DNA of 64,000 bases from Novosphingobium resinovorum (lineage in GTDB: Bacteria > Pseudomonadota > Alphaproteobacteria > Sphingomonadales > Sphingomonadaceae): positions 244,101 through 308,100 of the forward strand of contig NZ_BSFC01000003.1 of assembly GCF_027922145.1 (NCBI RefSeq), given 5' to 3'. The notes below the pieces were generated by a model. That model made no database searches and had not been told where the DNA came from. It saw nothing but the letters and a program-made list of their open reading frames with translations. Below, piece after piece: positions 50,257 to 59,647 of the stretch (its first letter is position 1; the number at the start of each line of letters is the position of its first letter). The translations under genes were made by a program, and so were the position numbers.

Positions 50257-51465
50257 TTAAAGGCCGATGGCCTTCAACGCCTGGTCCATGTCTTCCTTGA
50301 GGTCTTCGATATCCTCGAGGCCGACGTTGATGCGCAGCATGCCTTCGCCGATGCCCATCGCCTCGCGGCCTTCCGCCCCCATGTTGTGGTGCGTGGTCGA
50401 GGCCGGGTGGCACATCAGCGAACGCGAGTCGCCGATGTTGTTCGATATGTCGATGAGCTTGAGCGCATCGAGCAACCCGTGTGCCTGTTCGCGGCCGCCG
50501 TCGAGCACGAAGGAGAAGATCGGCCCGCAAGCATCCATCTGCTTCATCGCCAGCGCCTGCGCCGGGTGGCTGTCGAGCCAGGGGTGCAGGATCGTGGGCA
50601 CCCGATCTTCCATGAACTTGCCGAGAGCCAGCGCGTTCTCGCTCTGCTTCTTGGCGCGCAGGTCCAGCGTCTCGAGGCCCTTGAGCACGACCCAGGCGTT
50701 GAAGGGCGAGAGGTTCGGGCCGGTGTTGCGCTGGAACGGCAGCAGCACGTCGTTGATGAACTGTTCGGAGCCGCAGACGGCGCCCGCGAGCACACGCCCC
50801 TGCCCGTCCATCAGCTTGGTCGCGGAGTAGGCGACGACATCGATGCCGAATTCCATCGGCCGCTGCAGCGCGGGCGAGCAGAAGGCGTTGTCGACGACCG
50901 TGGTGATGCCGTGCGCCTTGGCGATCTCGGCGATAGCGGCAAGATCGGCAACGCCCATGGTCGGGTTCGCCGGGGTCTCGAAGAAAAAGACCTTGGTGTT
51001 GGGGCGGATCGCCGCTTCCCACTGCGCGGTGTCACCGGCGTCCACCAGCGTCACCTCGACGCCGAAGCGCGGCAGCAGGTGATCACCCAGCCAGCGGCAC
51101 GAACCGAAGGCGGCGCGCGCGCTCACCATGTGGTCGCCCGCCGAGAGCTGGCACAGCAGCGCGGCGGTCATCGCCGCCATGCCGGTGGCCTGGGTGCGGC
51201 AGGCTTCCGCGCCTTCGAGGAGGGCGATGCGCTCCTCCAGCATCGCCACCGTCGGGTTCTGCAGGCGCGAGTAGGTCATGCCTTCCTCGTCGCCCTGGAA
51301 GCGGGCGGCGACCGTGGCGGCATCGTCGTAGCTGTAACCCGAAGTCAGGAACAGCGCTTCGCTGGTCTCGCCCATTTCCGAACGCCAGGTGCCTCCGCGG
51401 ATGGCGCGGGTTGCGGGGCGCCAGCTCTGGGTCTGGCTGCGGTCCTGTCCGGTGGTGCGTTTCAT
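50257..51465 (-). CDS. metZ: O-succinylhomoserine sulfhydrylase
   Basis: A 402-residue PLP enzyme of the Cys/Met metabolism family. It makes homocysteine from O-succinylhomoserine and sulfide. The PLP lysine is K217 in VVAYSATKLMDGQGRVLAG. Further family marks are YSRLQNPTVAMLEERIALLE, FFETPANPTMGVADL and the C-terminal SRSLMCHPASTTHHNM. ATG at 51465 gives the usual N-terminus, though the frame is open upstream into a repeat. No SAM-II riboswitch-like structure is visible upstream. Cystathionine gamma-synthase is the main alternative, but the overall pattern favours MetZ. Confidence 0.92.
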   Translation of the reverse strand: MKRTTGQDRSQTQSWRPATRAIRGGTWRSEMGETSEALFLTSGYSYDDAATVAARFQGDEEGMTYSRLQNPTVAMLEERIALLEGAEACRTQATGMAAMTAALLCQLSAGDHMVSARAAFGSCRWLGDHLLPRFGVEVTLVDAGDTAQWEAAIRPNTKVFFFETPANPTMGVADLAAIAEIAKAHGITTVVDNAFCSPALQRPMEFGIDVVAYSATKLMDGQGRVLAGAVCGSEQFINDVLLPFQRNTGPNLSPFNAWVVLKGLETLDLRAKKQSENALALGKFMEDRVPTILHPWLDSHPAQALAMKQMDACGPIFSFVLDGGREQAHGLLDALKLIDISNNIGDSRSLMCHPASTTHHNMGAEGREAMGIGEGMLRINVGLEDIEDLKEDMDQALKAIGL

Positions 51466-51511
51466 GGCGCAAGCCTCTAAGGGCGCGCGCGAGTCTGTGC
51501 AAGCGCGCTGG

Positions 51512-51622
51512 GCCCACCCCGCTGCGACTAGGCAGCAAACTGCCAAGTCTCGCTACCCCTCCCCCATGCGGGATGGGCGGTAGGCTTGGCCGCGAAGCGG
51601 CTTAGCCGGACGGGGTGGGGCG
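51512..51622. repeat. Intergenic repeat, family C copy 3
   Basis: Starts GGCCCACCCCGCTGCGACTA and keeps AAGTCTCGCT. The first hairpin is GGCAGCAAACTGCC instead of GGGCCTGCGGCCC, so the stem is kept with other bases. The right part (CGGGGTGGGGCG) pairs with the start of the unit. It lies between metZ and the PMT gene. Confidence 0.7.
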
Positions 51623-51673
51623 AACCGCTCAAGCGCTTGCCCAAACCCGTGCCCCTCTTTATCCGCGCATCCG

Positions 51674-52954
51674 ATGCCACTCTCCCGTCAAAATCGCGAT
51701 CCGCTCGGCTGGTGCCTTCTCATCGTCGCTGCGTTCCAGGCGCTGGTGCTGTGGCGGCTGACGATCCCCTCGCGCTACTACTTCGACGAGGTTCACTACG
51801 TCCCCGCCGCGCTCAAGCTGCTGGAGCTGATCCCCGCCAACCGCGAACATCCGCTGTTCGCCAAGGAAGTGATCGCCGGCTTCATCCACCTGCTGGGCGA
51901 CAAGCCGCTGGCGTGGCGCCTCGGCCCGGCACTATTCGGCGGACTCGGCCTGTTCGCCTTTGCGCGGCTGGTCTGGCACGTGACGCAGCTGCGCCGCGCG
52001 GCGGTGCTGGCGACGGCGCTGCTGGCCACCAACTTCATGTGGTTCGTGCAAAGCCGCATCGCCATGCTCGACATGATCGCCGCAGGCATGTGCATGGTGG
52101 GCCTGTGGCAGTTCGCCGCCGCCTGGCGGGCGAAGCGCACCGGCATCGCGCGCCTGCACCTGATCCTGAGCGGCCTGGCCCTCGGCCTGTCGCTGGGCGC
52201 GAAGTGGAGCGGTGCTCCGGCACTGGCGATGCCCGGCCTTGCCTTCCTGGCCATGCGCATCGCGGATACCGGGCCGGTCTTCATCGGCAAGCGCGGGGCC
52301 GGGCCGATCAAGGGCGTGAGCCTGCTCGAAGCCGCGCTGTGGCTCGGCCTGTTTCCGATCGCGGTCTACTGGGCGACGTTCATCCCGGCGATGTTCTACC
52401 CGCACCATACCCTCTCGCCCTGGGGCTTCGTCCAACAGCACGAACTGATGGTACGCCTGCAGGATAGCGTGAAGAAGCCGCACCCCTACAAGACGTACTG
52501 GTATCAGTGGATCGTCGACTGGCGGGGCATCTGGTATCTGTTCCAGAACGTCGACGGCGCGCACCGCGGCGTGGTGATGATCGGCAATCCGATGGCGATG
52601 ATCGCGGGCCTCCTCGCGTTCTTCTGGAGTGTGTGGGCCGCCCTCTTCCGCGGCCGCCGGGACGTGCTGTTCTTCGCGGTGCTCTATTTCGTGTGCGTGG
52701 GCATGTGGGCGGTGAACGGCAAGCCGGTGCAGTTCTACTACCACTACCTGCTGCCGGGCGCGTTCCTGATGGCGCTGCTGGCGCTCGGCCTCGACGCCTT
52801 GTGGGACCGGCGCGACCGTTGGCGACTGGTGGCGCGGTGGGTCTTCGGCCTGTCGCTGGCGCTGTTCGTGGTGTTCTACCCGATCATCTCGGGCTGGCCG
52901 CTGCCCTTCAAGGACGCCTACAACCTGTGGATGTGGCTGCCTAGCTGGCGGTAA
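51674..52954 (+). CDS. PMT/GT39-family membrane glycosyltransferase
   Basis: A 426-residue polytopic membrane protein. The first periplasmic loop has FDEVHYVPAALKLL, which contains the DE pair of the protein O-mannosyltransferase (GT39) family, and then NREHPLFAKEVIAGF. Around ten helices follow. A second loop carries PHHTLSPWGFVQQHELMVRL and KPHPYKTYWYQW. Such enzymes use polyprenyl-phosphate-linked sugars to glycosylate proteins or lipids outside the membrane. It faces, tail to tail, a GT2-GtrA gene that could make the lipid-linked donor. The acceptor is unknown. Stop overlaps that of the DUF2238 gene by 14 bases. Confidence 0.85.
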   Translation: MPLSRQNRDPLGWCLLIVAAFQALVLWRLTIPSRYYFDEVHYVPAALKLLELIPANREHPLFAKEVIAGFIHLLGDKPLAWRLGPALFGGLGLFAFARLVWHVTQLRRAAVLATALLATNFMWFVQSRIAMLDMIAAGMCMVGLWQFAAAWRAKRTGIARLHLILSGLALGLSLGAKWSGAPALAMPGLAFLAMRIADTGPVFIGKRGAGPIKGVSLLEAALWLGLFPIAVYWATFIPAMFYPHHTLSPWGFVQQHELMVRLQDSVKKPHPYKTYWYQWIVDWRGIWYLFQNVDGAHRGVVMIGNPMAMIAGLLAFFWSVWAALFRGRRDVLFFAVLYFVCVGMWAVNGKPVQFYYHYLLPGAFLMALLALGLDALWDRRDRWRLVARWVFGLSLALFVVFYPIISGWPLPFKDAYNLWMWLPSWR

Positions 52955-53564
52955 GCCGCGTGCGCAGCCGCAGGAACCCTGCCGCCGCCACCGCGCTGAT
53001 CCCGGCGAGCGCCATGTCCTTTTGCGGGTCCCACGGATCGCCCTGCTGCCCGTTGTAGGCAAGCGCGTCGGGCCCGGCCATGAACACGGTCAACAGCCAC
53101 TCGAAGATTTCATAGATCGCGCTGCCCGCCAGCACGAACTCGACCGCGATGTAAGTCGCCAGCGAAAGCGAGAGCTTGCGGTGCCGTGCCAGCCAGGCCG
53201 AGATGGGATGGACCCAGCAGGCCCCGAAGCTGAAATGGACGAGCCGGTCCCACGAATTGCGTTGCAATCCCAGCGTCGCAGCGGGCGACGGCAGGCCGAG
53301 CGCCCTCGCCCAGTCCTCATAGGGAACGAAGGAATAGATGTAGCGTCCGCCTAGCGTGTGCAGCCACAGGAACAGGCAGGCGCAGGCTACAGCGCTCGTC
53401 GGCATCGGCCAGCGCCGCAGCGCCAGCCACAACCCCGCGACGATCACCAGCGTCGGCAGGTTCTGCAGCGGCGCGAGGGTCGGGTACGGCGAATCAATGA
53501 GGCTGACGAGCGCCCATAGCGCCGTCAGCCCCAGCAGAACCGCTTGCGTGCGGTTCGGGATCAG
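52941..53564 (-). CDS. DUF2238 (YjdF-like) membrane protein
   Basis: A protein of about 207 residues with six predicted helices. The family block RNSWDRLVHFSFGACWVHPI and SAIYEIFEWLLTVFMAGPDA, ending in YNGQQGDPWDPQKDM, matches DUF2238/YjdF. No ATG or GTG is present near the 5' end. The CTG at 53562-53564 overlaps the GT2-GtrA stop (CTGA) and is the most sensible start, giving LIPNRTQAVLLGLTALWALV. The first ATG would cut off about 50 residues, including a helix. Function is unknown. It is coupled to the glycosyltransferase gene upstream. Confidence 0.75.
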   Translation of the reverse strand: MIPNRTQAVLLGLTALWALVSLIDSPYPTLAPLQNLPTLVIVAGLWLALRRWPMPTSAVACACLFLWLHTLGGRYIYSFVPYEDWARALGLPSPAATLGLQRNSWDRLVHFSFGACWVHPISAWLARHRKLSLSLATYIAVEFVLAGSAIYEIFEWLLTVFMAGPDALAYNGQQGDPWDPQKDMALAGISAVAAAGFLRLRTRLTAS

Positions 53565-54757
53565 TACTTGCCCCAGACGAACTTCGACGAGAGCGCGAAG
53601 TTGAACACCGAGGCCAGCAGCACGCCGGTGATCACCGCCAGCACGTCGTGGATGCCGATGGTCTTGAGCACGGCGGCCGAACCGATGTTGGTGAGCAGGC
53701 CCAGCGAGCAGGTCAGCGCGAACTGCGCCCAGCCGCGCATCAACGGCGCGAAGCCGCGCAGGCGCTTGTCCGAATAGGTCAGTTCGTTGTTGAGCACGAA
53801 ATTGAACGTCATCGCCACCAGCGCGGCGATCGTGTTCGCAATGTTGAAGGTCGTGCTCTCGGACCAGTTGCCGTAGACGAAACGCTCGCCGAAGACGACG
53901 TGGAGCATCGTCCACAGCACCGCCAGCTGCACCACCACGCCCATGGCGCCCACGGTGCCGAACAGCGCGAAACGGGTCGGGATGATCCGGCCCAGCCATT
54001 TGTCGTAAAGGCCCACGAGGAATTCGAACACGACGGTCTGGTCCAGCTTGCTTTCGCCTTCTGCTCGCGCGGCGAAGTTGAGGGGGAATTCCTTGACGCG
54101 CAGCGGGGTGTCCACCGTCGCCAGGATGTCGAGCAGGATCTTGAAGCCGACGCCCGACAAGCGGTGCGCGTCGGCGCGCAGGGTCTGGGTGCGCAGCATG
54201 AAGAAGCCGCTCATCGGGTCGGTCAGCTCCACTCCGGTCACCTTGTTGGCGATGCGGTTGGCGAAGCCCGATGCCTTGACGCGGTCGGGGCGGCCCCATG
54301 CCTCGGTGCTGGCGCCCTCGGCGAAGCGCGAGGCATAGGCGAGGTCGTACTCGCCCGAGGCGACGGCCTTGAGCATGCCCGGCAGCAGCGCGGGATCGTG
54401 CTGGTGGTCGGCGTCCATCACCGCGACGACAGGAGCGGCGGTGGAGCACATCCCCTCGATCGCGGCGCTGGCGAGGCCGCGGCGGCCGATGCGCTGGATG
54501 CAGCGCACGCGCGGATCGGACAGCGACAGGCGGCGCGCCTCGTCCGAGGTGCCGTCGGGGCTGTTGTCGTCGACGTAGATGGCTTCCCACGTGATTCCGG
54601 CGAGCGCCTTGTCGAGTCGCTCGATCATCGTCGCGATGTTCTTGCGCTCGTTGTAGGTCGGCAGGACCACCGCCAGTTCCAGCGGCTTCGCCTGCGGCGA
54701 AACTGCGCGAACGGCGGCTTCGGAAGCCTGCGCGAGATCGGTCGTGGAAATGTTCAT
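53561..54757 (-). CDS. Polyprenyl-phosphate glycosyltransferase with C-terminal GtrA domain
   Basis: A 398-residue fusion. The GT2 domain (about 28-245) starts ELAVVLPTYNERKNIATMIE and has YVDDNSPDGT and the DxD-like VVAVMDADHQHDPALLPGML, as in dolichol-phosphate mannose synthase (DPM1). The GtrA domain (about 265-398) has four helices (FALFGTVGAMGVVVQLAVLW, NTIAALVAMTFNFVLNNELT). The enzyme should transfer a hexose from a nucleotide sugar to polyprenyl phosphate and help flip it. It pairs with DUF2238 downstream and the PMT-type enzyme beyond. Confidence 0.9.
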   Translation of the reverse strand: MNISTTDLAQASEAAVRAVSPQAKPLELAVVLPTYNERKNIATMIERLDKALAGITWEAIYVDDNSPDGTSDEARRLSLSDPRVRCIQRIGRRGLASAAIEGMCSTAAPVVAVMDADHQHDPALLPGMLKAVASGEYDLAYASRFAEGASTEAWGRPDRVKASGFANRIANKVTGVELTDPMSGFFMLRTQTLRADAHRLSGVGFKILLDILATVDTPLRVKEFPLNFAARAEGESKLDQTVVFEFLVGLYDKWLGRIIPTRFALFGTVGAMGVVVQLAVLWTMLHVVFGERFVYGNWSESTTFNIANTIAALVAMTFNFVLNNELTYSDKRLRGFAPLMRGWAQFALTCSLGLLTNIGSAAVLKTIGIHDVLAVITGVLLASVFNFALSSKFVWGKY

Positions 54758-54815
54758 GCGCCCTGTTTTTAGGTTGTAAACGTCAAGAAACGATTATTGC
54801 GTAGCGGCGCAACCT

Positions 54816-55859
54816 TTACAGGCGCGCGAGCACCGCGTCACCGATTTCCTTCGTGCCGGCCGAGCCGCCGAGGTCGCCGCCCTTGATACCGTCCGCGAGC
54901 GCAGCGGCAACGGCGGCTTCGATGCGGGCGGCTTCGGCTTCGAGACCGAAGGAGTGGCGCAGCAGCATGGCGGCCGAAAGGATCGTCGCCATCGGATTAG
55001 CCAGGCCCTTGCCCGCGATGTCCGGGGCCGAACCGTGGATCGGCTCGTAGAGGCCGAAGCTGCCTTCCGCGAGGCTGGCCGATGCGAGCAGGCCGATCGA
55101 ACCGACGCACATGCTGGCCTGATCGCTCAGAATGTCGCCAAACAGGTTGCCGGTGACGATCACGTCGAAGGCGCCGGGGTTCTTCACCAGCTGCATCGCC
55201 GCGTTGTCGACGTACATGTGCGTCAGTTCGACGTCCGGGTACTCGGCCGAAACCTCGATCACTACGTCGCGCCAAAGCTGCGAGGTTTCCAGCACGTTGG
55301 CCTTGTCCACCGAGCACAGCTTCTTCGAGCGACCCTGCGCGGCCTTGAAACCGGCGTGGGCGATGCGTCGAACTTCGTCCTCGGCGTAGGACATCATGTC
55401 CCAGCCCTGACGGCGGCCGTCTTCCAGCGTGCGGGTGCCCTTCTCGCCGAAGTACACGTCGCCGTTGAGTTCGCGCACGATCAGCAGGTCGATCTTGCCG
55501 GCGACTTCCGGACGCAGGGTGGAGAGGTCCTCAAGGCCCTTGAACACCGTCGCGGGACGCAAGTTGGCGAAGAGGCCCAGCTCCTTGCGCAGGCCCAGCA
55601 CCGCCTGCTCGGGGCGCAGCGCGCGCTCCAGGTGGTCGAGCGAAAAGTCGCCCACTGCGCCGAACAGGATCGCGTCGGAAGACCGCGCGATCTCGAGCGT
55701 CGCGGCGGGCAGCGGGTGGCCGTGCTTGCGATAAGCCGCGCCGCCGACGTCGCCCTCGACCAGCTCAAGACCGTCGATCTGCAGCGCTTCGAGCACGCGG
55801 ACTGCCTCGGCAGTCACTTCGGGACCGATCCCGTCTCCGGCAAATACAGCGATGCGCAT
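54816..55859 (-). CDS. leuB: 3-isopropylmalate dehydrogenase
   Basis: A 347-residue enzyme that oxidises and decarboxylates 3-isopropylmalate in leucine synthesis, with NAD+. The start [20 protein letters not shown] is diagnostic. Further marks are [19 protein letters not shown], the [20 protein letters not shown] metal-site region and [23 protein letters not shown] at 55859 was chosen, and the open frame upstream lies in recO. recO ends 10 bases upstream, so the two are likely co-transcribed. Confidence 0.95.
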   Translation of the reverse strand: MRIAVFAGDGIGPEVTAEAVRVLEALQIDGLELVEGDVGGAAYRKHGHPLPAATLEIARSSDAILFGAVGDFSLDHLERALRPEQAVLGLRKELGLFANLRPATVFKGLEDLSTLRPEVAGKIDLLIVRELNGDVYFGEKGTRTLEDGRRQGWDMMSYAEDEVRRIAHAGFKAAQGRSKKLCSVDKANVLETSQLWRDVVIEVSAEYPDVELTHMYVDNAAMQLVKNPGAFDVIVTGNLFGDILSDQASMCVGSIGLLASASLAEGSFGLYEPIHGSAPDIAGKGLANPMATILSAAMLLRHSFGLEAEAARIEAAVAAALADGIKGGDLGGSAGTKEIGDAVLARL

Positions 55860-55869
55860 AGTCGTTTCC

Positions 55870-56475
55870 TCAAGCCTCGATCCGAGCCAGCCGCTCGCGC
55901 AGCAGGACGCGCGCCGCCATAACGTCTCTTCTGCGATCGGCAAGCGGGTAGCGGGCCAATTCTCGACCAATGGCGTCGAAGGTGGCCAGCAGCGCGGGCC
56001 AATCGTGCTCCGGCGGGCGCGCAATTCGCGCGCCGTAGCCCAGTTCGCGCAATGTCAGCACTTCGTAGCGCAGGAGCCCCAGCGCCCAGCCGCGCGCGGA
56101 CGGCGCGACGCAGATCGCCTCCAGCACGCCCGACAGCGCCTCGTAGAGAGCGGGAAACGGCTGCCGCTCGGGCAGGACCGAGGCCGCGAGTGCGGTGACC
56201 CAGCCGATCGCGGCGGCGGGCAACGGCTCCGTGATCCAGGGCGCGCGGCTCTGGAGCAGTTCAAGGCGGGCGAAGGGAAGCTGGGTGTCGGACTTCGAGC
56301 GGACGTCCGCCTCGACGGTGTTGCCGGGAATCAGGACCGGCCGCAGTTCGCGCCCCCTTCCCCCGGCGATGAAGGCCGCGACGAGGCCGTGGTCGGCGGT
56401 CAGCAGGCGCGCAATGACGGCGTTCTCGCCGTGCGGCAGGGCGGCGCAGACAAGGGCGGGGGCGCGAAAGTGCAT
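55870..56475 (-). CDS. recO: DNA repair protein RecO
   Basis: A 201-residue RecF-pathway mediator. The N-terminal OB fold ([20 protein letters not shown] and [20 protein letters not shown]) is followed by the helical domain ([34 protein letters not shown]). It is shorter than E. coli RecO (242 residues) and has no four-cysteine zinc motif, which is missing in some alphaproteobacterial forms. It is followed by leuB at 10 bases. Confidence 0.87.
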   Translation of the reverse strand: MHFRAPALVCAALPHGENAVIARLLTADHGLVAAFIAGGRGRELRPVLIPGNTVEADVRSKSDTQLPFARLELLQSRAPWITEPLPAAAIGWVTALAASVLPERQPFPALYEALSGVLEAICVAPSARGWALGLLRYEVLTLRELGYGARIARPPEHDWPALLATFDAIGRELARYPLADRRRDVMAARVLLRERLARIEA

Positions 56476-56502
56476 CGCGCCTTCCTCTGCCGGTTCAATG
56501 CG

Positions 56503-56766
56503 TCAGTTGCAAATTTCCTCGACCTCGGCGCGCGCGTGCTCGGCCTGCTTGTCCTTGGTGATGAGGGGGTTTTCCACTCGCCCCATCGTCCAGTTGCGAC
56601 CGAGGCGGACGGTCTGGTTGGGCGCACACCAGATCTCGCCCGAACCGTCGAGAGCGGTGACCCAGATCAGATTATGCTCCTGCCCGTAGTCGATCATGCC
56701 GATGGCATAGCCATCGCCCTTGCCGACGACGTGAAGCGGAATAGTAGGATTGAGCTGCGTGAACAT
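56503..56766 (-). CDS. Small conserved-looking protein of unknown function
   Basis: An 87-residue protein, MFTQLNPTIPLHVVGKGDGY..., predicted to be a beta-rich single domain: AIGMIDYGQEHNLIWVTALD, GEIWCAPNQTVRLGRNWTMG. The fold resembles small SH3-like or hypothetical DUF proteins of proteobacteria, but I do not assign it. The ATG at 56766 is preceded by GAAAGG at good distance, so it is preferred over the ATG 33 bases upstream. It lies 27 bases before recO on the same strand. Confidence 0.75.
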   Translation of the reverse strand: MFTQLNPTIPLHVVGKGDGYAIGMIDYGQEHNLIWVTALDGSGEIWCAPNQTVRLGRNWTMGRVENPLITKDKQAEHARAEVEEICN

Positions 56767-56845
56767 CGCGTGCCTTTCATGGGCTATCGCGATGTTCAAC
56801 CCTGCGTGCGCGAGAAACGTTCCCGGCGCACATAACGCAAGCTGA

Positions 56846-57097
56846 TCAGTTGGCGCTCAGCTTGGCCTCGAGCGCGTCGAGCCGCGCCTTGAGCGATTCC
56901 GTCTCTGCACGCGCGGTGGCGGCGAGTTCCTTGACCGCGTCGAATTCCTCGCGGCTGACGAAGTCCATGTCACCCATGAACTCCTTCACGCGCTCACGCG
57001 CGGAATCGCGCGCCTCGCGGCCCATGCCCGCAAGAGTGCCGGCGGCGCTGTTCAACATCTTGGCGAAGTCGGCGACGAAGGGGTTTTCGCTTTGCAT
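56846..57097 (-). CDS. ubiK: Ubiquinone-synthesis accessory factor UbiK (BMFP domain)
   Basis: An 83-residue protein. MQSENPFVADFAKMLNSAAG is an amphipathic N-terminal half, and the C-terminal coiled coil FVSREEFDAVKELAATARAE followed by SLKARLDALEAKL is the BMFP/YqiC pattern. UbiK binds UbiJ and lipids and helps ubiquinone synthesis in enterobacteria; that role is carried over by similarity. ATG at 57097 is clear. The open frame that continues upstream is in a different reading of tspO. Confidence 0.85.
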   Translation of the reverse strand: MQSENPFVADFAKMLNSAAGTLAGMGREARDSARERVKEFMGDMDFVSREEFDAVKELAATARAETESLKARLDALEAKLSAN

Positions 57098-57138
57098 GGG
57101 CCCTAAATGGAGCGCGCGAAGGCAAGGCGCAAGGGGTA

Positions 57139-57693
57139 TCAGATGTCGAACCGCTCCACCGCGCTCGAACGCTGCACGCCGTCCATGCCCGGGTTGGCGT
57201 GCAGGAACGCGAAGTTGAGATAAGTCGCGAAGACCAGCCACAATACGTAAGGCAGTAGCAGCGCCGCCGCGACAGTGCGCACGCGGGCGAAGAGTATCGT
57301 CGTCACCACCGCCGCCAGCAGGATCGCCGCGATCAGCACCAGCGCCGCGCTCATCCGGTGCATGCCGAAGAACACCGGCGACCACGCCAGGTTCAGCACG
57401 AACTGCACCGCGAAGGCCAGCACCGCGATCCCGCGTCCACGCGCGCCGCGCGCCGCGAGCACCATCGCCAGAGCCACGCCCATCATCACGTAGAGCACCG
57501 ACCACACGATCGCGAAAGTCACCGGCGGCGGATAGACGGCGGGCTTCACCAATGCGTCGAACCACGGATTGCCCGGCCCGCTTCCCGCCATTTGTCCGGA
57601 GAGGAACCCCAGCAGCAGCACGACGGGAACGCATACCAGCAGCCAGCGCATCAGGCTGGCGCGCAACTGGCCGGGGGAAGCTAACAGGTTCAT
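57139..57693 (-). CDS. tspO: TspO/MBR-family membrane protein
   Basis: A 184-residue protein with five membrane helices. The family signatures are NPWFDALVKPAVYPPPVTFA and IVWSVLYVMMGVALAMVL, then NLAWSPVFFGMHRM and LPYVLWLVFATYLNFAFLHA. TspO proteins bind porphyrins and cholesterol-like ligands. In alphaproteobacteria they affect tetrapyrrole and stress control. It is upstream of ubiK (41-base gap) on the same strand. Confidence 0.9.
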   Translation of the reverse strand: MNLLASPGQLRASLMRWLLVCVPVVLLLGFLSGQMAGSGPGNPWFDALVKPAVYPPPVTFAIVWSVLYVMMGVALAMVLAARGARGRGIAVLAFAVQFVLNLAWSPVFFGMHRMSAALVLIAAILLAAVVTTILFARVRTVAAALLLPYVLWLVFATYLNFAFLHANPGMDGVQRSSAVERFDI

Positions 57694-57782
57694 GCGCGCA
57701 AAAGGTCCCGAATCAGGAATTTACCCAAGAATGGCGCGGTTTGTGGTACGCGGCGGGCCGCTGCGCAATCGTTAGCGAACAG

Positions 57783-58559
<777 letters not shown>

Positions 58560-58608
58560 GGGATGGTATGCACTTGAGATGGGCGGCGCCTCATTCCATA
58601 CCACGGGC

Positions 58609-59169
58609 ATGAAGGCAAATCCGCGCAGCCGCGCCACCCCTCTTTCCGCCCTGCTTCTTACCGGTCTCGCTGCAACGGCGGCTTTGTCGGGATGCGTACC
58701 GCCGCCGCCGAGCACGCCCGCCCCGCGCCCCGGCACCACGCATGCACCGCAGCCCCGCCCGGCGACTCCGACTGCCCCGCCGCCCTCGCCAATGGCCGCA
58801 GACTGGCGCGATGCACCGCAGACGCCGGGCAACTGGAGCTACGCGGGCAACGGCGCCGCCTCGGGCGCGACGTTCGGGAACGGCCAGTTCATCGTCCAGT
58901 GCGACACCGCGCGCACCGTCACCCTCCTGCGCGCCGCAGCGCCCCGGGCAGGAGCGGTGGGCATGTCGATCACCAGTTCCACTGGCGCACGCGCGCTGAC
59001 CGGCACGGCCACGCCGCGCGGCGTGGTCGTCACTCTGCCCGCCCGCGATTCGGCGCTCGACGCCATGGCATTCAGTCGCGGCCGCTTCGCCGTATTAGTG
59101 ACCGGAGAGCCCACGCTCTACCTGCCGAGCTGGACCGAAATCTCGCGTGTGATCGAGGATTGCCGCTGA
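58609..59169 (+). CDS. Predicted lipoprotein of unknown function
   Basis: A 186-residue protein with a lipoprotein signal (MKANPRSRATPLSALLLTGL, lipobox ALSGC, Cys29). A long Pro/Ala/Thr-rich linker fills about residues 30-65. A compact beta-rich domain of about 115 residues follows, beginning DWRDAPQTPGNWSYAGNGAA and holding two cysteines (VQCDTART and IEDCR). I cannot name the domain. It is divergent from the tlyA-type gene with 49 bases between the starts. A family D inverted repeat follows the stop. Confidence 0.75.
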   Translation: MKANPRSRATPLSALLLTGLAATAALSGCVPPPPSTPAPRPGTTHAPQPRPATPTAPPPSPMAADWRDAPQTPGNWSYAGNGAASGATFGNGQFIVQCDTARTVTLLRAAAPRAGAVGMSITSSTGARALTGTATPRGVVVTLPARDSALDAMAFSRGRFAVLVTGEPTLYLPSWTEISRVIEDCR

Positions 59170-59186
59170 GGGAGCGCTTTAACGAC

Positions 59187-59260
59187 GGGGCTTCGACAAG
59201 CTCAGCGTGAGCGGGATTGAGAGATCACTTTTGAATCCCGCTCAGGCTGAGCCTGTCGAA
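59187..59260. repeat. Family D inverted repeat
   Basis: Left arm GGGGCTTCGACAAGCTCAGC and right arm CCGCTCAGGCTGAGCCTGTC, each a family D core, face each other across about 25 bases with partly matching GGGATT/AATCCC. It lies 18 bases after the lipoprotein stop. Confidence 0.7.
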
Positions 59261-59261
59261 C

Positions 59262-59538
59262 GGAGCCAAGCCGCGCACAACATCAAAAAGGGTGATTTCA
59301 GGCCGCACTCCAGAGCCCCCAAAAGCAGCGATTTCAAATCACCGCGCGGCTGGGGATAACTGGCCGGAAGCGAAGATCATGACCTGAAAAAATTAGTTTT
59401 CAAGACTTGTTGTGCGCTGCGGAATATACCAGATTTCACTCAAGACAACGGCCTTCGGGATACGCGCCCGGGAGCAGCCGAAGTCCCAGCCGTGAAAGCG
59501 GCGCACTATGGCTAAACAGCGCGAAAGGAGGTGATCCG
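59262..59538 (+). other. Non-coding stretch before the 18-codon ORF
   Basis: No gene is supported here. An AT-rich block (about 59380-59405, AAAAAATTAGTTTTCAAG) followed by TTGTTG and AATATACC could be promoter sequence for the short unit that ends at the terminator near 59682. Promoter spacing is not canonical. The stretch from 59440 to 59500 has GC-rich self-complementary segments (CGGCCTTCGGG, CCGAAG). Confidence 0.35.
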
Positions 59539-59595
59539 ATGTCTCATGGTTCAGCAGAGAGGTCGGCAATTCCCGTCGCGAGGCATTATCGCTGA
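59539..59595 (+). CDS. 18-codon ORF with a perfect extended Shine-Dalgarno
   Basis: The sequence GAAAGGAGGTGATCCG (59523-59538) stands directly before the ATG. It matches the complement of the 16S rRNA 3' end over about 14 bases. The ORF reads MSHGSAERSAIPVARHYR and stops at 59593-59595. A strong terminator follows at 59648. It could be a small protein, a leader, or part of a regulatory RNA that exposes an anti-16S stretch. It is not a classic attenuator for ilvE: it has one Ile, one Val and no Leu, and the terminator is far from the ilvE start. No family is recognised. Confidence 0.4.
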   Translation: MSHGSAERSAIPVARHYR

Positions 59596-59647
59596 TAAAC
59601 AAGCGATAAAGGCTTCGCTGGCGGCACTTCCCGGCCGCTGACCATGC

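Noticed and set aside
51466..51673. A SAM-II riboswitch upstream of metZ
   Set aside because: Such riboswitches are common before methionine genes in alphaproteobacteria, but only about 46 bases separate metZ from a family C repeat and no matching structure is seen.
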